Notes: a model not told the origin generated them from the sequence alone. 64,000 nucleotides of DNA from Lamellibrachia satsuma (GCA_033239005.1 BSQZ01000097.1:915001-979000); one strand, 5' to 3'. Shown: positions 1 through 11,720, numbered from the stretch's first letter. Numbers and translations are program-made.

Positions 1-129
1 TCTACACATTTTTATTACCTACGTCAGATTCTTGTGCTACTCCGCCCCCGTTTCCGATGATCAGGGGGCGGTGCATATCGCAAATATTCCATTTTATAGT
101 TATTACACACACGTAGTTGATCTTAGCAA

Positions 130-590
130 TTTTACAGCGACAAGAAACATTTATTTTAAAATGTTCGTCTGCCGTTTTGGATGCGATGTCTGCGTGAAAA
201 CATAAACAATAGTTCCGCCGCCATCCACGCGTATGCGGATATGCATTACGCGAAATCGCAAATGCATCCATGTATTGAAGTAGTTCATTTCGTAATGACA
301 TACAACACCATCCAGATGGCGCCCGATTGAGCAATCACAGTGTATAGCAACAACCAAGAGGGAACGTCGTAGATATTGCATACTTTTGTTTGAAAAAAAA
401 AATTATTTGATTAATATGCAATTTAATATTGTAGACGGCCTGTACTCACCAAACCAGCAAACGTACGGCATTAGGCCAACGTCCAATAAAATGCATATGT
501 CACAGGGCATCCCACAACATGTTAAAGCTGTCTCAACCGGTATTTTATCGGCTCGTCTACAAGGACTGTAGTCGCCGTCGATAAGCCGAC
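130..590 (-). repeat. Interspersed repeat of about 450 bp, copy 1
   Basis: One of three related copies in the first 8.5 kb (others at 3875-4310 and 7955-8400, both on the + strand). Shared blocks include gacggcctgtactcaccaaa, the cacagggcatccca segment and a ttgctcaatcggg segment. This copy lies just downstream of GPCR copy A. No convincing protein is encoded; it may be a non-autonomous element or part of the duplicated receptor unit. Confidence 0.7.
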
Positions 591-614
591 TGTTTCCCGT
601 CTACTTGCCGCTCT

Positions 615-1664
615 CTATGTCGCCCGGCAGCACGCCGTCTGGATGAGCACGAGTCGGAAGCGTTTGTTGAAGAGGACGTAGATAACGAAGTTGATGGCCG
701 AGTTAAATATGACGAGCATGTTGGCGATGGGCCGCATGTAGAACTGGAAGCCGCCGCATTGTCTCGCCTCGTCAGGCGTCACGGTCCACACCACCCTGTT
801 GATGAGCGCCGGCACTTAGCAGATGATGAATACGGTGACGATGCTTATGAGAACGAATGTGATATTGTTGTCCTGCTGCTGGCGCACACTCTGCATCTCT
901 ATCCGCGTCCGGCGGGACGCCTTCAACGCTTTGATCATGCGAATGTTCAGCAACATCAGGACGAATACGGGTAGGGCCAGGATGAATATAAAGTACAGGA
1001 TGTTGTCGTAGACTATGTAGTATAGTTTATGTGACAGAAGCCGGGAGAAGGCAGCTGCTGCACTGAACGTCGTACCATTGTCATACGTAACGTACACGAC
1101 GCGATACTCGATAAACCTCGGGATGTTGAACAGGACAGCGAATAGAAGCACGAAGGCCAGCTGCTTCTTCGCCTTCGAGACGGTGCACCACCGCGACGCC
1201 CTCAACGGTAAACAAATGGCGATGTAACGGTTGACGGCGACCAGTACGGTCACCCATATCGTGGCCGTCTGAGCTGTTAGCACCAGAGGCAGCAGGTGTA
1301 CGAGTACGTAGGGGTGTATGGTAGAGTACCCCAGCAGCCAGCCCGTGTAGACGACGAAAGATTCCATCGAGTAGAGCGGAAAGACAGTCAACAACAGTGC
1401 AGAGTCGATGAGCGACAGGCACTGGAAGAGAAACAACGCCGACGACTTGATGCTTTCCTTCCAGAAGACGACTAAAGCGAAGATATTTCCGATGACGCCA
1501 ACAACGACGAGCGTTCCGACGAAGACCGTGTAGATGATGAATGAGTAAAGTTCACAACTGCGCTCGAGCTGGTAGTCGACCGGGCCGTCCGACATATTCC
1601 ACGAGCTGTTTGCGTGCCCGTCACCGTAGCAACACTCGCTAATACCCGCAGTCCACAATGACAA
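615..1664 (-). pseudogene. FMRFamide-receptor-like GPCR, copy A (one nonsense codon)
   Basis: Intronless class A GPCR resembling invertebrate FMRFamide-type neuropeptide receptors; the family sits in the plasma membrane and couples peptide binding to G proteins. Visible parts in order: N-terminus with NSS and NMS glycosylation sites, TM1 with a GN pair, TM2, TM3 ending in an NRY triplet in place of DRY, TM4, a second extracellular loop with an NGT site, TM5, TM6, and TM7 with an NSAINFVIY stretch in place of NPxxY. A TAA at 816-818 interrupts the end of TM6; the frame then continues unbroken to the natural stop at 615. At the position of copy B's start ATG this copy has GTG, so translation would have to begin at an upstream ATG (1664) or at the internal NMSD Met. 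The paralogue at 6919-7929 has Gln where this copy has the stop. Probably a pseudogene, unless the stop is a sequencing error or allelic. Confidence 0.85.
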
Positions 1665-2640
1665 ATCGTGCTGGACAGAGAAAACAGGTGCGACTATGTT
1701 CTCGCGCGCGGCGCTCGAGCTTGCTACGGCGACAACGCGGCGAGCGAACAGCTTGTCCGGCTCCGTGAAGGGGCGACGTCAGTCACTTAAACTCAACCGT
1801 CGATCCCGCCTCCTACGTGATGACTGACGTACAAACAGGCGTGTTGTCAGACTGGCTCTGCTTGGCAATCGAAGCGACACCAGCGAGAAGCAGGAATTAT
1901 ATTCGTTGCCGTTTTCTCCTGATGGTCCGACTTCGCGTGTTGTGCTTCAATTGACCAAACCTATGACTGATCTGTTCACTGCAACGATGGTTAATTGAAT
2001 GTGGGCGCATTTTGATACACCGATAATCCACGCCAATATTGTTTGGTTTCGCTGCTGACTACGGCTGTATCATTCGCTTCTTCCAGGCGGCGTAACTACG
2101 GTGGCCAATTTACCACCGGAGCCTGGCAGATTAGTGCTCCACATTTTCATACAAACTGCCTCGTAACGCCGTCAACAGGTGTCCGAAAAGCCCGCCGTGG
2201 CTGGTCGATATTCCGCTCACGTTGCGACGTCTTCGTGGTCGATGGAGTCAGCTGTCAGTTTCCTGTTCTGGAATGGTTTCACTTGTAAATTGTTCGTAGT
2301 TGGTTGTTACGCAGGTGTTGGCATCTGTTTCACTGACTTTCACAGAAGACGACGTTGTTCATATGTACCTTTCGTATCGCACGCTTTACGTACCAACTGC
2401 GTTGTTCATGTAGAAATGCCACCCACACGACGAAACAGTCAGAAAAGGCGACAGCACGTGGACAACACGGATACATGCGATTGTTTTGCATCGAAACAAT
2501 CTATTGCCTCTTATGTCATCAGACATTAATCTCTTCGCGAAGCTGTACCAACCCCTTTCACTCAACCTGATTCTACACATAGGCATTTCCACTTAAAGTA
2601 TTCGAATTTGGTGGTCAACTATTTGTGGCGATCTGCAGGA
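1665..2640. other. 5' flank of GPCR copy A, no gene seen
   Basis: Matches 5990-6900 in the opposite arm. Short open frames exist but are not conserved between arms in a protein-like way. The stretch probably holds promoter and upstream DNA of the receptor; no clear TATA box was found. Confidence 0.5.
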
Positions 2641-2835
2641 CCTTCTTGTCAGCCTGTCAGGCCGTGTCAGTCGGAACTTGCAGTCAGCCCGTCAGGCCGT
2701 GTTTTTTGGAGCTTGCAACCACTGCAAGAACGACAATAATCAGATTACGATGAATGACAACTTAGGACGCAGCATTATTTGCACTGATTTATAAGATGCC
2801 GCTTGAACGCGGAACTGTCAGCTGCTTTAAAACAT

Positions 2836-3330
2836 AAACCCTTGATGTCATTAAGTATTCACGGCGTAGGCCTACATATTGTAGGCTAGAGGTAGTTTTC
2901 TTGGAAAAGGAAACCAGAGAGGGAATATCATGTCAATGCCGTTGTATGTTAATTACATATGTATTGCGATTTGCATTCGTTGCGTTGCTTTACAGTGGGA
3001 CAATAGTGTGTGTCCGCATTAAGCGGTGACTTCTGTAAGTAGGTAGACGACAAATTAATTTTTTGTTCAACTCTAAGGAAATCAATATAATATATGATCT
3101 CGATATTGATGTTTCATAGAAATTTCGAGCGTTTTTCGGCCACGTTGTGATTTAATTAAAATGACCCTCATATTTCAGAATAAAGCTAATGTTTTGATTC
3201 CTTATTTTTGTCAAGTCAATACGTTACGGCAATTTTACGCATGAACCAGTTATTCAGTCACGTTACTGTTTGATTTGGCAACGTGTTGATGACTTCGACC
3301 TTTCTCGCTCGCAATTATTGCCACGGGCAT
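2836..3330. other. Spacer between inverted arms, AT-rich, no gene seen
   Basis: Unique-looking AT-rich DNA with no open frame of note. It begins the 2.7 kb spacer between the inverted arms. Confidence 0.5.
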
Positions 3331-3333
3331 TAT

Positions 3334-3424
3334 CGGTGTGTCGGCGGAATTATCGGTGTGTCGGCGGAATTATCGGTGTGTCAGCTGAATTATCGGCGTG
3401 TCGGCGGAATTATCGGTGTGTCGT
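3334..3424 (+). repeat. 20-bp minisatellite, about 4.5 copies
   Basis: Unit tatcggtgtgtcggcggaat repeated head to tail with a few substitutions. Confidence 0.9.
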
Positions 3425-3560
3425 TGTGAGAAAACCGTGCGCATCGTCGATTGAATTTGCACACGTTTCAGTTGCGCGAAGTTCAATGTTATTGTCGTGT
3501 CGCGCTGTTGGCGATCGAAGAGTTTTAATTGTACAAGGCGCATCCTATGCAATATATTTA

Positions 3561-3788
3561 CATTATTTCGCTGAAATCGGTCTATTTTATGTCTGCATTT
3601 GCTAGAATTTCCACAACATCAAAATGCATTTATATAGTAAGCTACTAACACGACAGGGGTTGACAAAAAGACAACATTATTTCGCTGAAATCGGTCTATT
3701 TTATATCTGCATTTGCCAGAATTTCCACAACATCAAAATACATTCATATAGTAAGCTATTAATACGACAGGGGTTGACAAAAAGACAA
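3561..3788 (+). repeat. 114-bp tandem duplication
   Basis: Two copies of a block that starts cattatttcgctgaaatcgg and ends in a ggggttgacaaaaagaca segment; starts at 3561 and 3675. Confidence 0.9.
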
Positions 3789-3874
3789 AATTATTTCTTT
3801 CTCATGTTTACTGACTTTCTTCCGTATGCGCATTTGTTGTAATAATTATTTTGTTCTACTGATAGTCGCCGCTG

Positions 3875-4310
3875 GTTTATCGACGGCGACTACTGTTCTT
3901 GTAGATGAGACGTCTGATAAAATGCCGGTTGAGACAGCTTTAACATGTTGTTGGATGCCCTGTGACATGTACATTTTATTGGATTTTGGCATAATGCCGT
4001 ACGTTTGCTGGTTTGGTAAATACAGGCCGTCCAAAATGTTAAAGTACATATTAATAAAATGACCAATTGTTTTTTACAAACAGAACTATGCAATATCTAC
4101 GACATACACTCTTGGCGGTCACTACACAGTGTGATTGCTCAATCGGGCGTCATCTGGTTGGTGTATGTAATTACAATATAATCTACCTCAATACATGGAT
4201 GCAGTTGCGATTTCATAATCGCATACGCGTGGATGACGACGGAACTATTGTTTACGTTTGGACGCAGTCATCGCGTACAAAACGGCAGACGAACATTTCA
4301 AAATTATAAA
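3875..4310 (+). repeat. Interspersed repeat of about 450 bp, copy 2
   Basis: Related to 7955-8400 on the same strand and to 130-590 on the other strand. It lies alone in the spacer without a receptor copy, so it is either an independently mobile element or the footprint of a third, deleted duplication unit. Confidence 0.7.
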
Positions 4311-4779
4311 TAGAGAATCAGATGTAATTAAAACTATACATGTGGTCTAAAATTCCGCGTAACCTAGGTTACCAGAAAGGTCTGAAATAAATCATATAGA
4401 CACCACTAGAGATGCAACATAGTGATGTGTTGTAAGTAAAACAATATTGTACGTTGCATATAATCCATTTGTTTCATGGTCTTTCATGGGCAGGAATTGT
4501 CACAAAATGCATCGACAACATAACATACTTATGTTTCGCACATACATCTTAATACAGAGTACTTTTGAATATAAGCAATATTACAATTACCTAAGATTGT
4601 CAGCGAACAGTTTTCGTTATACTGACAAAGGTTGGCTTTTAGTCGATATAACTAAAGTAATGGCAATAAAGTCCTGCGGTTGTAAAATTGCAAAAAAAGT
4701 CGTTGTTAATAAAGTGTCGTAAAAAAACATACTTTTAACGTTATAAAATGTTCGAGGTCACGCCTTTATTGTGAAATCA

Positions 4780-5370
4780 TCATTGTCATCAGATTGTCGT
4801 AGTCAATGTCATCACATTACATTATCCTAGTCACGTCGTTGTCGTGACGCATTCAATGTCATTACATTGTCGTAGTCACGCCGTTGTCTTGACGTATTCA
4901 CTGTGATCATGTTGCCGTATTCACGCCGTTGGCGTCACGTATTAATATCATCATATTGTCGTAGTCGCACCGTTGTTGTGACGTATTCAATGCTATCACA
5001 TCATTGTAATCACGTCGTTGTTGTGACGTATTCAAGGTCATCACATTACCGTAGTAACGTCGTTGTTGTGACGTATTCATTGTCATCACATTGTCTTAGT
5101 CATGCCGTTGTCGTGACGTATTCAATGTCATCATATTGTGATAGCCACGACGTTGTTGTGACGAATACAATGACATCACATTGTCGTAGTCACGCCGTTG
5201 TTGTAACGTATTCAATGTCAAAATAGTGTCGTAGTCACGACTTTGTGGTAACGTATTCAATGACATCACAGTGTCGTAGTCACGCCTTTGTCGTGACATA
5301 TTCAATGATATCACATTGTCGTAGTCATACCGTTGTCATGAAGCATTCAACGTCATCATATTGCCTTCAA
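4780..5370 (+). repeat. Minisatellite of about 45 bp
   Basis: Degenerate units built around gtcgtagtcacgccgttg, tgacgtattcaatg and tcatcacatt. About 13 copies. Open frames over it are repeat artefacts. Confidence 0.85.
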
Positions 5371-5687
5371 CGCGCCGTTATCGCAACCTAGTCGTTTTCA
5401 CTTTTTATTTATTGTCCCATAGTCACCGTCATACCGTCGTTGTGACGTAATAGTCATCAGGACGTTGTCGTCGTCGTCACGTAATTGGTAGTGGCAGTGG
5501 TGGCAATAACTCAGCGAAGGTCTAAGGTTTATCGAATGTGCCGTCTTAAAACCGTAAGGCAGCTGACAGTTCCGCGTTCAAGCGGCATCTTATAAATCAG
5601 TGCAAATAATGCTGCGTCCTAAGTTGTCATTCATCGTAATCTGATTATGGTCGTTCTTGCAGAGGTTGCAAGCTCCAAAAACACGGC

Positions 5688-5910
5688 CTGACGGGCTGAC
5701 TGCAAGTTCCGGCTGACACGGCCTGACAGGCTGACAAGAAGGTCCTGCAGACACGGCCTGACGAGATGACTTCAAGCTCCGGCAGACACAACCTGACGGG
5801 CTGATTGCAAGCTCCGGCAGAAACGGCCTGACGGGCTGGCTACAAGTCCCGGTAGACACGGCCTGACGGGCTGACCACATGATCCTCCAGTCTCGGCCTG
5901 ACAGGCTAAT
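5688..5910 (+). repeat. Minisatellite of about 36-38 bp, expanded only in the right arm
   Basis: Units with cggcctgacgggctga followed by a gcaagctccggcaga-like block. The left arm has about two units at 2650-2705; here there are about six. The expansion therefore happened after, or was lost since, the inverted duplication. Confidence 0.85.
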
Positions 5911-6918
5911 CATTGAATTGCACGTAATGTCGGCTCTTGCTGCATGAAGGCAAGTGACGTCATTGTACCGGAGCGGTCCATTCTACGACAGATCGCCACA
6001 AATAGTTGACCACCAAATTCGAATACTTTAAGTGGATATGCCAATGTGTAGAATCAGGTTGAGTGAAAGGGATTGATACAGTTTCGCGAAGAGATTAGTG
6101 TCTGATGACATAAGAGGCAATAGATTGTGTCGATGCAAAACAATCGCCTGTCTCTTTGTTGTCCGCGTGTTGTCGCCTGTTCTGACTGTTTCGTCGTGTG
6201 GGTGGCATTTCTACTTGAACAACGCAGTTGGTACGTAAAGCTTACGATGCGAAAGGTACATAAATTATGAACAACGTCGTCTACTGTGAAAGTCAGTGAA
6301 ACAGAAGTCAACACCTGCGTAACAACCAACTACGAACAATTTACAAGTGAAACCATTCCAGAACGGGAAACTGACAACTGACCCCATCGACCTCGACGAC
6401 GTCGCTACGTGAGTGGAGTATCGACCAGCCACGGCGGGCGTTTCGGACACCTGTTGAATGCGTTTAGAGGCAGTTGTATGAAAATGTGGTGCTCTAATCT
6501 TCCAGGCTCCGGTGGTAGATTAGCCACCGTAGTTACGCCGCCTGGAAGAAGCGAATGGTACAGCCGCAGTCGGCAGCGAAACCAAACAATATCGGCGTGG
6601 ATTATCGGTGTATCAAAATGCGCCCACATTCAATTAACCATCGTTGCTCTGAACAGATGCAGTTATAGATCAGTCAAAGGTGTGATCAATCAAAGCAACG
6701 AATATAATTCCTGCTTCTCTCTGACGTCGCTTCGATTGCCACGCAGAGCCAATCTGGCAACACGCCTCTTTGTACGTCAGTCATCACGTAGGAGGCGGGA
6801 TCGGCGGTTGAGTTTGAGTGACTGACGTCGCGCCTTCACGGAGCCGGACCCGCTGTTCGCCGACAGGTTTTGAAGCTTTGCTTTAGTCGCCCGCAGGTAT
6901 TACGCGAGTGTTGCGACG

Positions 6919-7929
6919 ATGACGTGGGACGCAAACAGCTCGTGGAATATGTCGGACGCCATGGTCGACTACCAGCTCGAGCGCAGTTGTGAACTTTACT
7001 CATTCATCATCTACACGGTCTTCGTCGGAACGCTCGTCGTTGTTGGCGTCATCGGAAATATCTTCGCTTTGGTCGTCTTCTGGAAGGAAAGCATCACGTC
7101 GTCGGCATTGTTTCTCTTCCAGTGCCTGTCGCTCATCGACTCTGCACTGTTGTTGACTGTCTTTCCGCTCTACTCGATGGAATCGTTCGTCGTCTACACG
7201 CGTTGGCTGCAGGAGTACTCTGTCATACGCCCCTACGTACTCGTATACCTGCTGCCTCTGGTGAGTACAGCTCAGACGGCCACGATATGGGTGACCGTAC
7301 TGGTCGCCGTGAACCGTTACATCGCCATTTGTTTACCGTTGAGGGCGTCGCGGTGGTGCACCGTCTCGAAGGCGAAGAAGCATCTGGCCTTCGTGCTTCT
7401 ATCCGCTGCCCTGTTCAACATCCCGAGGTTTATCGAGTAACGCGTCGTGTACGTTACGTATGACAATGGTACGACGTACAGTGCAGCAGCTGCCTACTCC
7501 CGGCTTCTGTCGCATAAACTATACTACATAGTCTACAACAACATCCTGTACTTTATATTCATCCTGGCCCTACCCGTATTCGTCCTGACGTTGCTGAACA
7601 TTCGCATGATCAAAGCGTTGCAGGCGTCCCGCCGGACGCGGATAGAGATGCAGAGTGTGCGCCAGCAGCAGGACAACAATATCACATTCGTTCTCATAAT
7701 AGTCGTCGCCGTATTCATCATCTGCCAGGTGCCGGCGCTCATCAACAGGGTGATGTGGACCGTGGCGCCTGACGAAGCGAGACAGTGCGGCGGCTTCCAG
7801 TTCTACCTGCGACACATCGCCAACATGCTCGTCATATTTAACTCGGCCATCAACTTCGTTGTCTACATCCTCTTCAACAAACGCTTCCGACTCGTGCTCA
7901 TCCAGACGGCGTGCTGCCGGGCGACATAG
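6919..7929 (+). pseudogene. FMRFamide-receptor-like GPCR, copy B (one nonsense codon)
   Basis: Paralogue of copy A, also intronless, 337 codons including the natural stop at 7927-7929. Approximate layout: N-glycosylation sites at residues 6-12, TM1 27-50 with G46-N47, TM2 59-82, TM3 about 108-131 followed by NRY at 132-134, TM4 153-170; after the break come loop 2, TM5, TM6 and TM7, ending in a short basic tail. A TAA at 7438-7440 (codon 174) follows the FIE triplet after TM4, where copy A has Tyr. The start ATG at 6919 is chosen because the NSS/NMS-rich N-terminus follows at once. Apart from the stop the frame is open and the helices are well kept, so inactivation is recent or the stop is an allele or error. 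A TGACGT motif lies near 6825. Confidence 0.87.
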
Positions 7930-7954
7930 AGAACGGTAAGTCGACGGGAAACAG

Positions 7955-8400
7955 TCGGCTTATCGACGGCGACTACAGTCCTTGTAGACGAGCCGATAAA
8001 ATACCGGTTGAGACAGCTTTAACATGTTGTGGGATGCCCTGTGACATGTGCATTTTATTGGACGTTGGCCTAATGCCGTAGTTTGCTGGTTTGGTGAGTA
8101 CAGGCCGTCTACAATGTTAAAGTGCATATTATTAAAATATTTTTTTTTACAAACAAAAGTATGCAATGTCTACGACATACCCTCTTGGTGGTTGCTACAC
8201 ACTGTAATTGCTCAATCGGGCGCCATCTGGATGGTGTTGTATGTCATTACAATATGAACTACTTCAGTACATGGATGCAGTTGCGATTTCATATCCGCAT
8301 ACGCGTGGATAGGGATGAAACTATTGTTTACGTTTTCACGCAGACATTGCGTACAAACAAAACTTTAAAACAAATGGAATATTTGCGATATGAAACGCCC
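7955..8400 (+). repeat. Interspersed repeat of about 450 bp, copy 3
   Basis: Begins just after GPCR copy B with the cggcttatcgacggcgacta block and ends near the gggggcggagtagcac block; a mirror image of copy 1. Confidence 0.7.
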
Positions 8401-8465
8401 CCCGATCATGGGAGGCGGGGGCGGAGTAGCACATATAATCGGACGTAGGTCATAAACATGTGAAG

Positions 8466-9080
8466 AAAACATTAAGAAAGCTCACATAGTAATGTTGAAA
8501 ACATAATCGCAGCCGGATATTAAGATTCCGGCATTCAGATCCCAAATCACTTGAATATAGGCATTTAACTTTCCGCGTTTGCGTAACTTTATATGATTTG
8601 GTTGTGAATTCAATCAATATTTAATTTACAATAATAATAATAATAATGCTATTAAAATAGCAACTATAGCAACTGAATTATACAATTGGCACAGTAATAC
8701 AACCAATTATAATAAATTAATTAAGACCAAAAGCAAGACTTAAAATATAACAAATTACGGCGATCTTCTTGTTCGTATTATTCTAATATGACGTGTTCGA
8801 TATATAACAGGAGTAACGTAGAAGTAATTTGTTTAACGGACAGCTTTTGGTAGGCGGCTATAGTGACACCGAACAGAACTGTCAATTTCGACTTACACGT
8901 GAACGCAGCTAGGATATTATTTTTACATAATCACGTTACGTGTTGACCGCCATTGTTCTACAATAATTTTTGTGTGGAGAAAACAACATTAAATGTGTCC
9001 TTTGTATGACGTCATCAAAACGATCACGTGTTTTCTTCGTATGTAGACGAAAATAATTAATCGCCTTATTCAACGGATTG
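8466..9080. other. Non-coding AT-rich stretch
   Basis: No open frame or repeat of note beyond a short (AAT)n run near 8630. Confidence 0.5.
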
Positions 9081-9084
9081 TTGT

Positions 9085-9360
9085 GTCCACCAGTGTGTTC
9101 GATGACAACCTCGCTATAATGATTGTGTTCTTGGACAACATCTCAATAGTGACTGTGTTCGTGGACAATATCGCTATAGTGATTGTGTTTGTGGATAACC
9201 CCGCAACAGTGACTGTGTTCGGTGACAACCTCGCTATAATGATTGTGTTTATGGACAACATCACAATAGTGACTGTGTTCGTGGACAATATCGCTATAGT
9301 GATTGTGTTCGTGGCCAAATTCGCTATAGTGGTTGTCCGTGGACAACCTCGCTATTGTGA
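9085..9360 (+). repeat. 30-bp minisatellite, about 9 copies
   Basis: Units made of gtggacaatatcgctatagt plus gattgtgttc with variants. The period is a multiple of three, which explains long open frames on both strands; no reason to call a gene. Confidence 0.9.
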
Positions 9361-9540
9361 CCGGGTTGTTGTTGTTGTATTGGAGGCAATACAGCTTGAG
9401 ACATGAACACTTTCTTCTCGGTGGATCGGTGCTGGGCAGTCGGGCCATGTAGCGTAATCGGAAGCCACGGAGTTTTCATCGGTTGTTGACGCCCAGTCAA
9501 GTACTACCGCAATAACGGCCAATACGTGCGGTGTATAGTA

Positions 9541-9858
9541 GGTAGGTAAGGTAAAGTCATCCCCCAGGCATTACGCCTTAGGAAGCCATGAAGGCTTATA
9601 TGGCCAGTGCTTAAACCTGGTTTCTATAGTGCGAAGCAACTTAGAGTGCAGTTATACTGACTCTCCTGGACGGGACACTAGTCCATCGCAAGTACCTTCC
9701 AAACAGTGTTTGTACTCATTTACAGCTGCGTAGACTGAGGCAAAGTAGGGTAAACGAAATTGCCTAAGCTTCGAAAACGAACCGTGACCAGTGTGGGTCT
9801 TGAACTCGCAACCCATTTAGAGTCCAACACCTTAACCACTAGGCTACGGCTGCCCCCC
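9541..9858 (-). mobile_element. tRNA-derived SINE
   Basis: Read on the - strand, the element opens at about 9855 with a tRNA-like head: A-box-like tagcctagtgg and B-box-like gagttcaagaccc, about 45 bp apart. A body of about 240 bp follows, including a tggactagtgtcccgtcca block. No exact tRNA cloverleaf forms, so this is a SINE head and not a functional tRNA. Confidence 0.75.
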
Positions 9859-9994
9859 CCCCGCGGAGTATAGTAGTACGGTGTATACACAGTCAATCTG
9901 CGTAATCAGTAATTTCATGTAATGACTTACATGTTTAGGCGTTACGCGAAATTACTTCTCAATGGAGACGATAGATCATAACCCTAACCCTTCC

Positions 9995-10019
9995 AGCTCC
10001 AGGAACCACTACATCCCAG

Positions 10020-10094
<75 letters not shown>

Positions 10095-10104
10095 TATATA
10101 TATA

Positions 10105-10153
<49 letters not shown>

Positions 10154-10162
10154 TTATTTAAG

Positions 10163-10227
<65 letters not shown>

Positions 10228-10251
10228 TCGCTTGTAGTGGTTCCTGGAGCG

Positions 10252-10252
<1 letters not shown>
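9995..10252. repeat. (TA)n flanked by an inverted repeat
   Basis: The block ctccaggaaccactaca at about 9998 recurs as its reverse complement, tgtagtggttcctggag, at about 10231, enclosing nearly pure TA repeats. The whole can fold as a long hairpin. A further (TA)n run follows to 10330. Confidence 0.85.

Positions 10253-10330
<78 letters not shown>
10253..10330 (+). repeat. (TA)n microsatellite
   Basis: Uninterrupted TA dinucleotides. Confidence 0.95.
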
Positions 10331-10331
<1 letters not shown>

Positions 10332-10405
10332 CTCTTTGTAGCTCTGGCTCTTTGTAGCTCAGGCTCTTTGTAGCTCAGGCTCTTTGTAGCTCTGGCTCTT
10401 TCAGT
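10330..10405 (+). repeat. 16-bp minisatellite, short copy of the 17190-17795 array
   Basis: Units of ggctctttgtagctct. The flank after it (an acacgatgaacaagttgtgtt-type block and gcaattcgtt) also recurs after the long array near 17835-17890, so array and flank were duplicated together. Confidence 0.85.
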
Positions 10406-10985
10406 AACACTTTTTTTACATATTACACGATGAACATCTTACACGATGAACAAGTTGTGTTGAGTTGTTTCACATTTTGGTTGGTCCGCTGCAATTCGTT
10501 GATGAATAGTTCGTGTTCGGTAGAGGTATTGCCGTTGTCGACTTCCGTTGTCAAGTATTATGCGATGGACACGTTGCGTGCATACGTTTCCTGTGAATGT
10601 GACGTTTAAATTCATATTATTTCAAGGTTGGTCCCTTTACGTGAACATAGGCGCCTCAATCGTTTACAACTCATTTGTTTGCTAGAAAATGTACTTGTTG
10701 CTATTATTATTTAATTGCTGCTGCTACTGTTTCATGGAACTTCTTGCAAACACACCTGGCATCCACTTCGACGTGCTATCCCTGTTGTTAGTATGTGTTA
10801 TTTAGTTTTGCTTAAATTATCGGCCAAAATATTAATTTATTTTAAACTAGGCCAAATGGAAATTCGGAGAAAAGCGACAAAGGTAGCTTCGTATTTTCGT
10901 GATATGATATCAAGATATTGATACTTTCACAAGTTACCCGATTTATTATCTACCTTATTCATGATGGGTTAAAGTAATAGAGGAA
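10406..10985. other. Non-coding stretch
   Basis: Partly homologous to 17800-17910; no gene-like frame otherwise. Confidence 0.45.
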
Positions 10986-10989
10986 GGAG

Positions 10990-11125
10990 TTGTATGAGTA
11001 GAAACTCTCATGACTGTGGACGTGAATCTGATGTCGTGAATGTGATAACGCGAATCTGATTACGTGAATGTGAAGACGTGAATGTGATGACGTGAATGGG
11101 ATGACGTAAATGTGATAACGTGAAT
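10990..11125 (+). repeat. Short minisatellite of about 15-17 bp
   Basis: Degenerate tgatgacgtgaatg units. Confidence 0.75.
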
Positions 11126-11461
11126 GTCATAGATAAATGTAAAAGCATTTGTACATAATAATAATAATAATATAATAATTATAGAAAATACGTCAGTAGG
11201 ATATTGAGAAGTCCCTTCCTCAAATGAAGAGGGACCATCTTAAGAGTATTGGTCATATGTCTTAGGAAGTTAATCAAGCGTTTTGAGGCATGGTCAAGCG
11301 TCTTAAGAGTATTGGTCAAGGATAACCACTATATAGCCACCGCAAAAACAGCGTATGTATATGATATGTTTATCTAAGCGAAGCTAAGCTACAAGAAAAA
11401 AAACAGTATTTCTGTTTTTGTATTACCAGACGACAGCTGAATTACTAGTATACGCCCGTAA

Positions 11462-11652
11462 CATGATTTAACAATATTTACCATCCAAGCCAAAGGCCAA
11501 GATGGCAAGGTGACAAGGAAGCCATTGGCTTTTCGAGAGTCCAACAGTGTTCATCTACGTGTAATCCGCCCTACTGAGATATGTGTCAACCTTGTTTTTA
11601 AACATATTCACGCTGCTAGCATTTATACAATTTGTAGATAATTTGTTCCATG
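11462..11652 (-). mobile_element. CR1 LINE 3'-end fragment
   Basis: Matches the 3' end of the element at 38378-42514: the last codons of ORF2 (the divergent end of the reverse transcriptase frame), the 3' UTR with the gacaaggaagccattggctt block, and an aacatgatttaacaatattta tail remnant. Only about 190 bp is present, a severely 5'-truncated insertion. Confidence 0.88.
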
Positions 11653-11720
11653 TAAGTAGGCTTACAGCCCTTCGACGTTTGTGGTTTCTTTGTTCTTTTT
11701 GTTGTTCACATCCGCTGGTG

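Larger units (their letters stand above)
1..2835 (-). repeat. Left arm of a large inverted duplication
   Basis: The reverse complement of this stretch matches 5555-8465 along its length, including the GPCR copy, its 5' flank, the 3' flank and the outer end (an atttgcgatatg... block followed by a gggggcggagtagcac block). The outer limit may lie before the window start. The inner end of homology is near 2830, next to the shared cagctgacagttccgcg block. The arms differ by scattered substitutions and by a minisatellite expanded only in the right arm. Confidence 0.9.
5555..8465 (+). repeat. Right arm of the large inverted duplication
   Basis: Reverse-complement match to 1-2835. It carries GPCR copy B on the + strand, so the two receptor copies point away from each other with about 5.2 kb between their starts. 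Confidence 0.9.

Noticed and set aside
1081..1422. Second protein in another frame of GPCR copy A, also open in copy B (7122-7463)
   Set aside because: A shadow frame; its conservation follows from the receptor frame and recent duplication.
9070..9448. CRISPR-like regular array at the 30-bp repeat
   Set aside because: Units are directly adjacent without unique spacers, and the host is an animal.
10021..10331. Tyr-Ile repeat proteins over the TA tract
   Set aside because: Microsatellite artefact.
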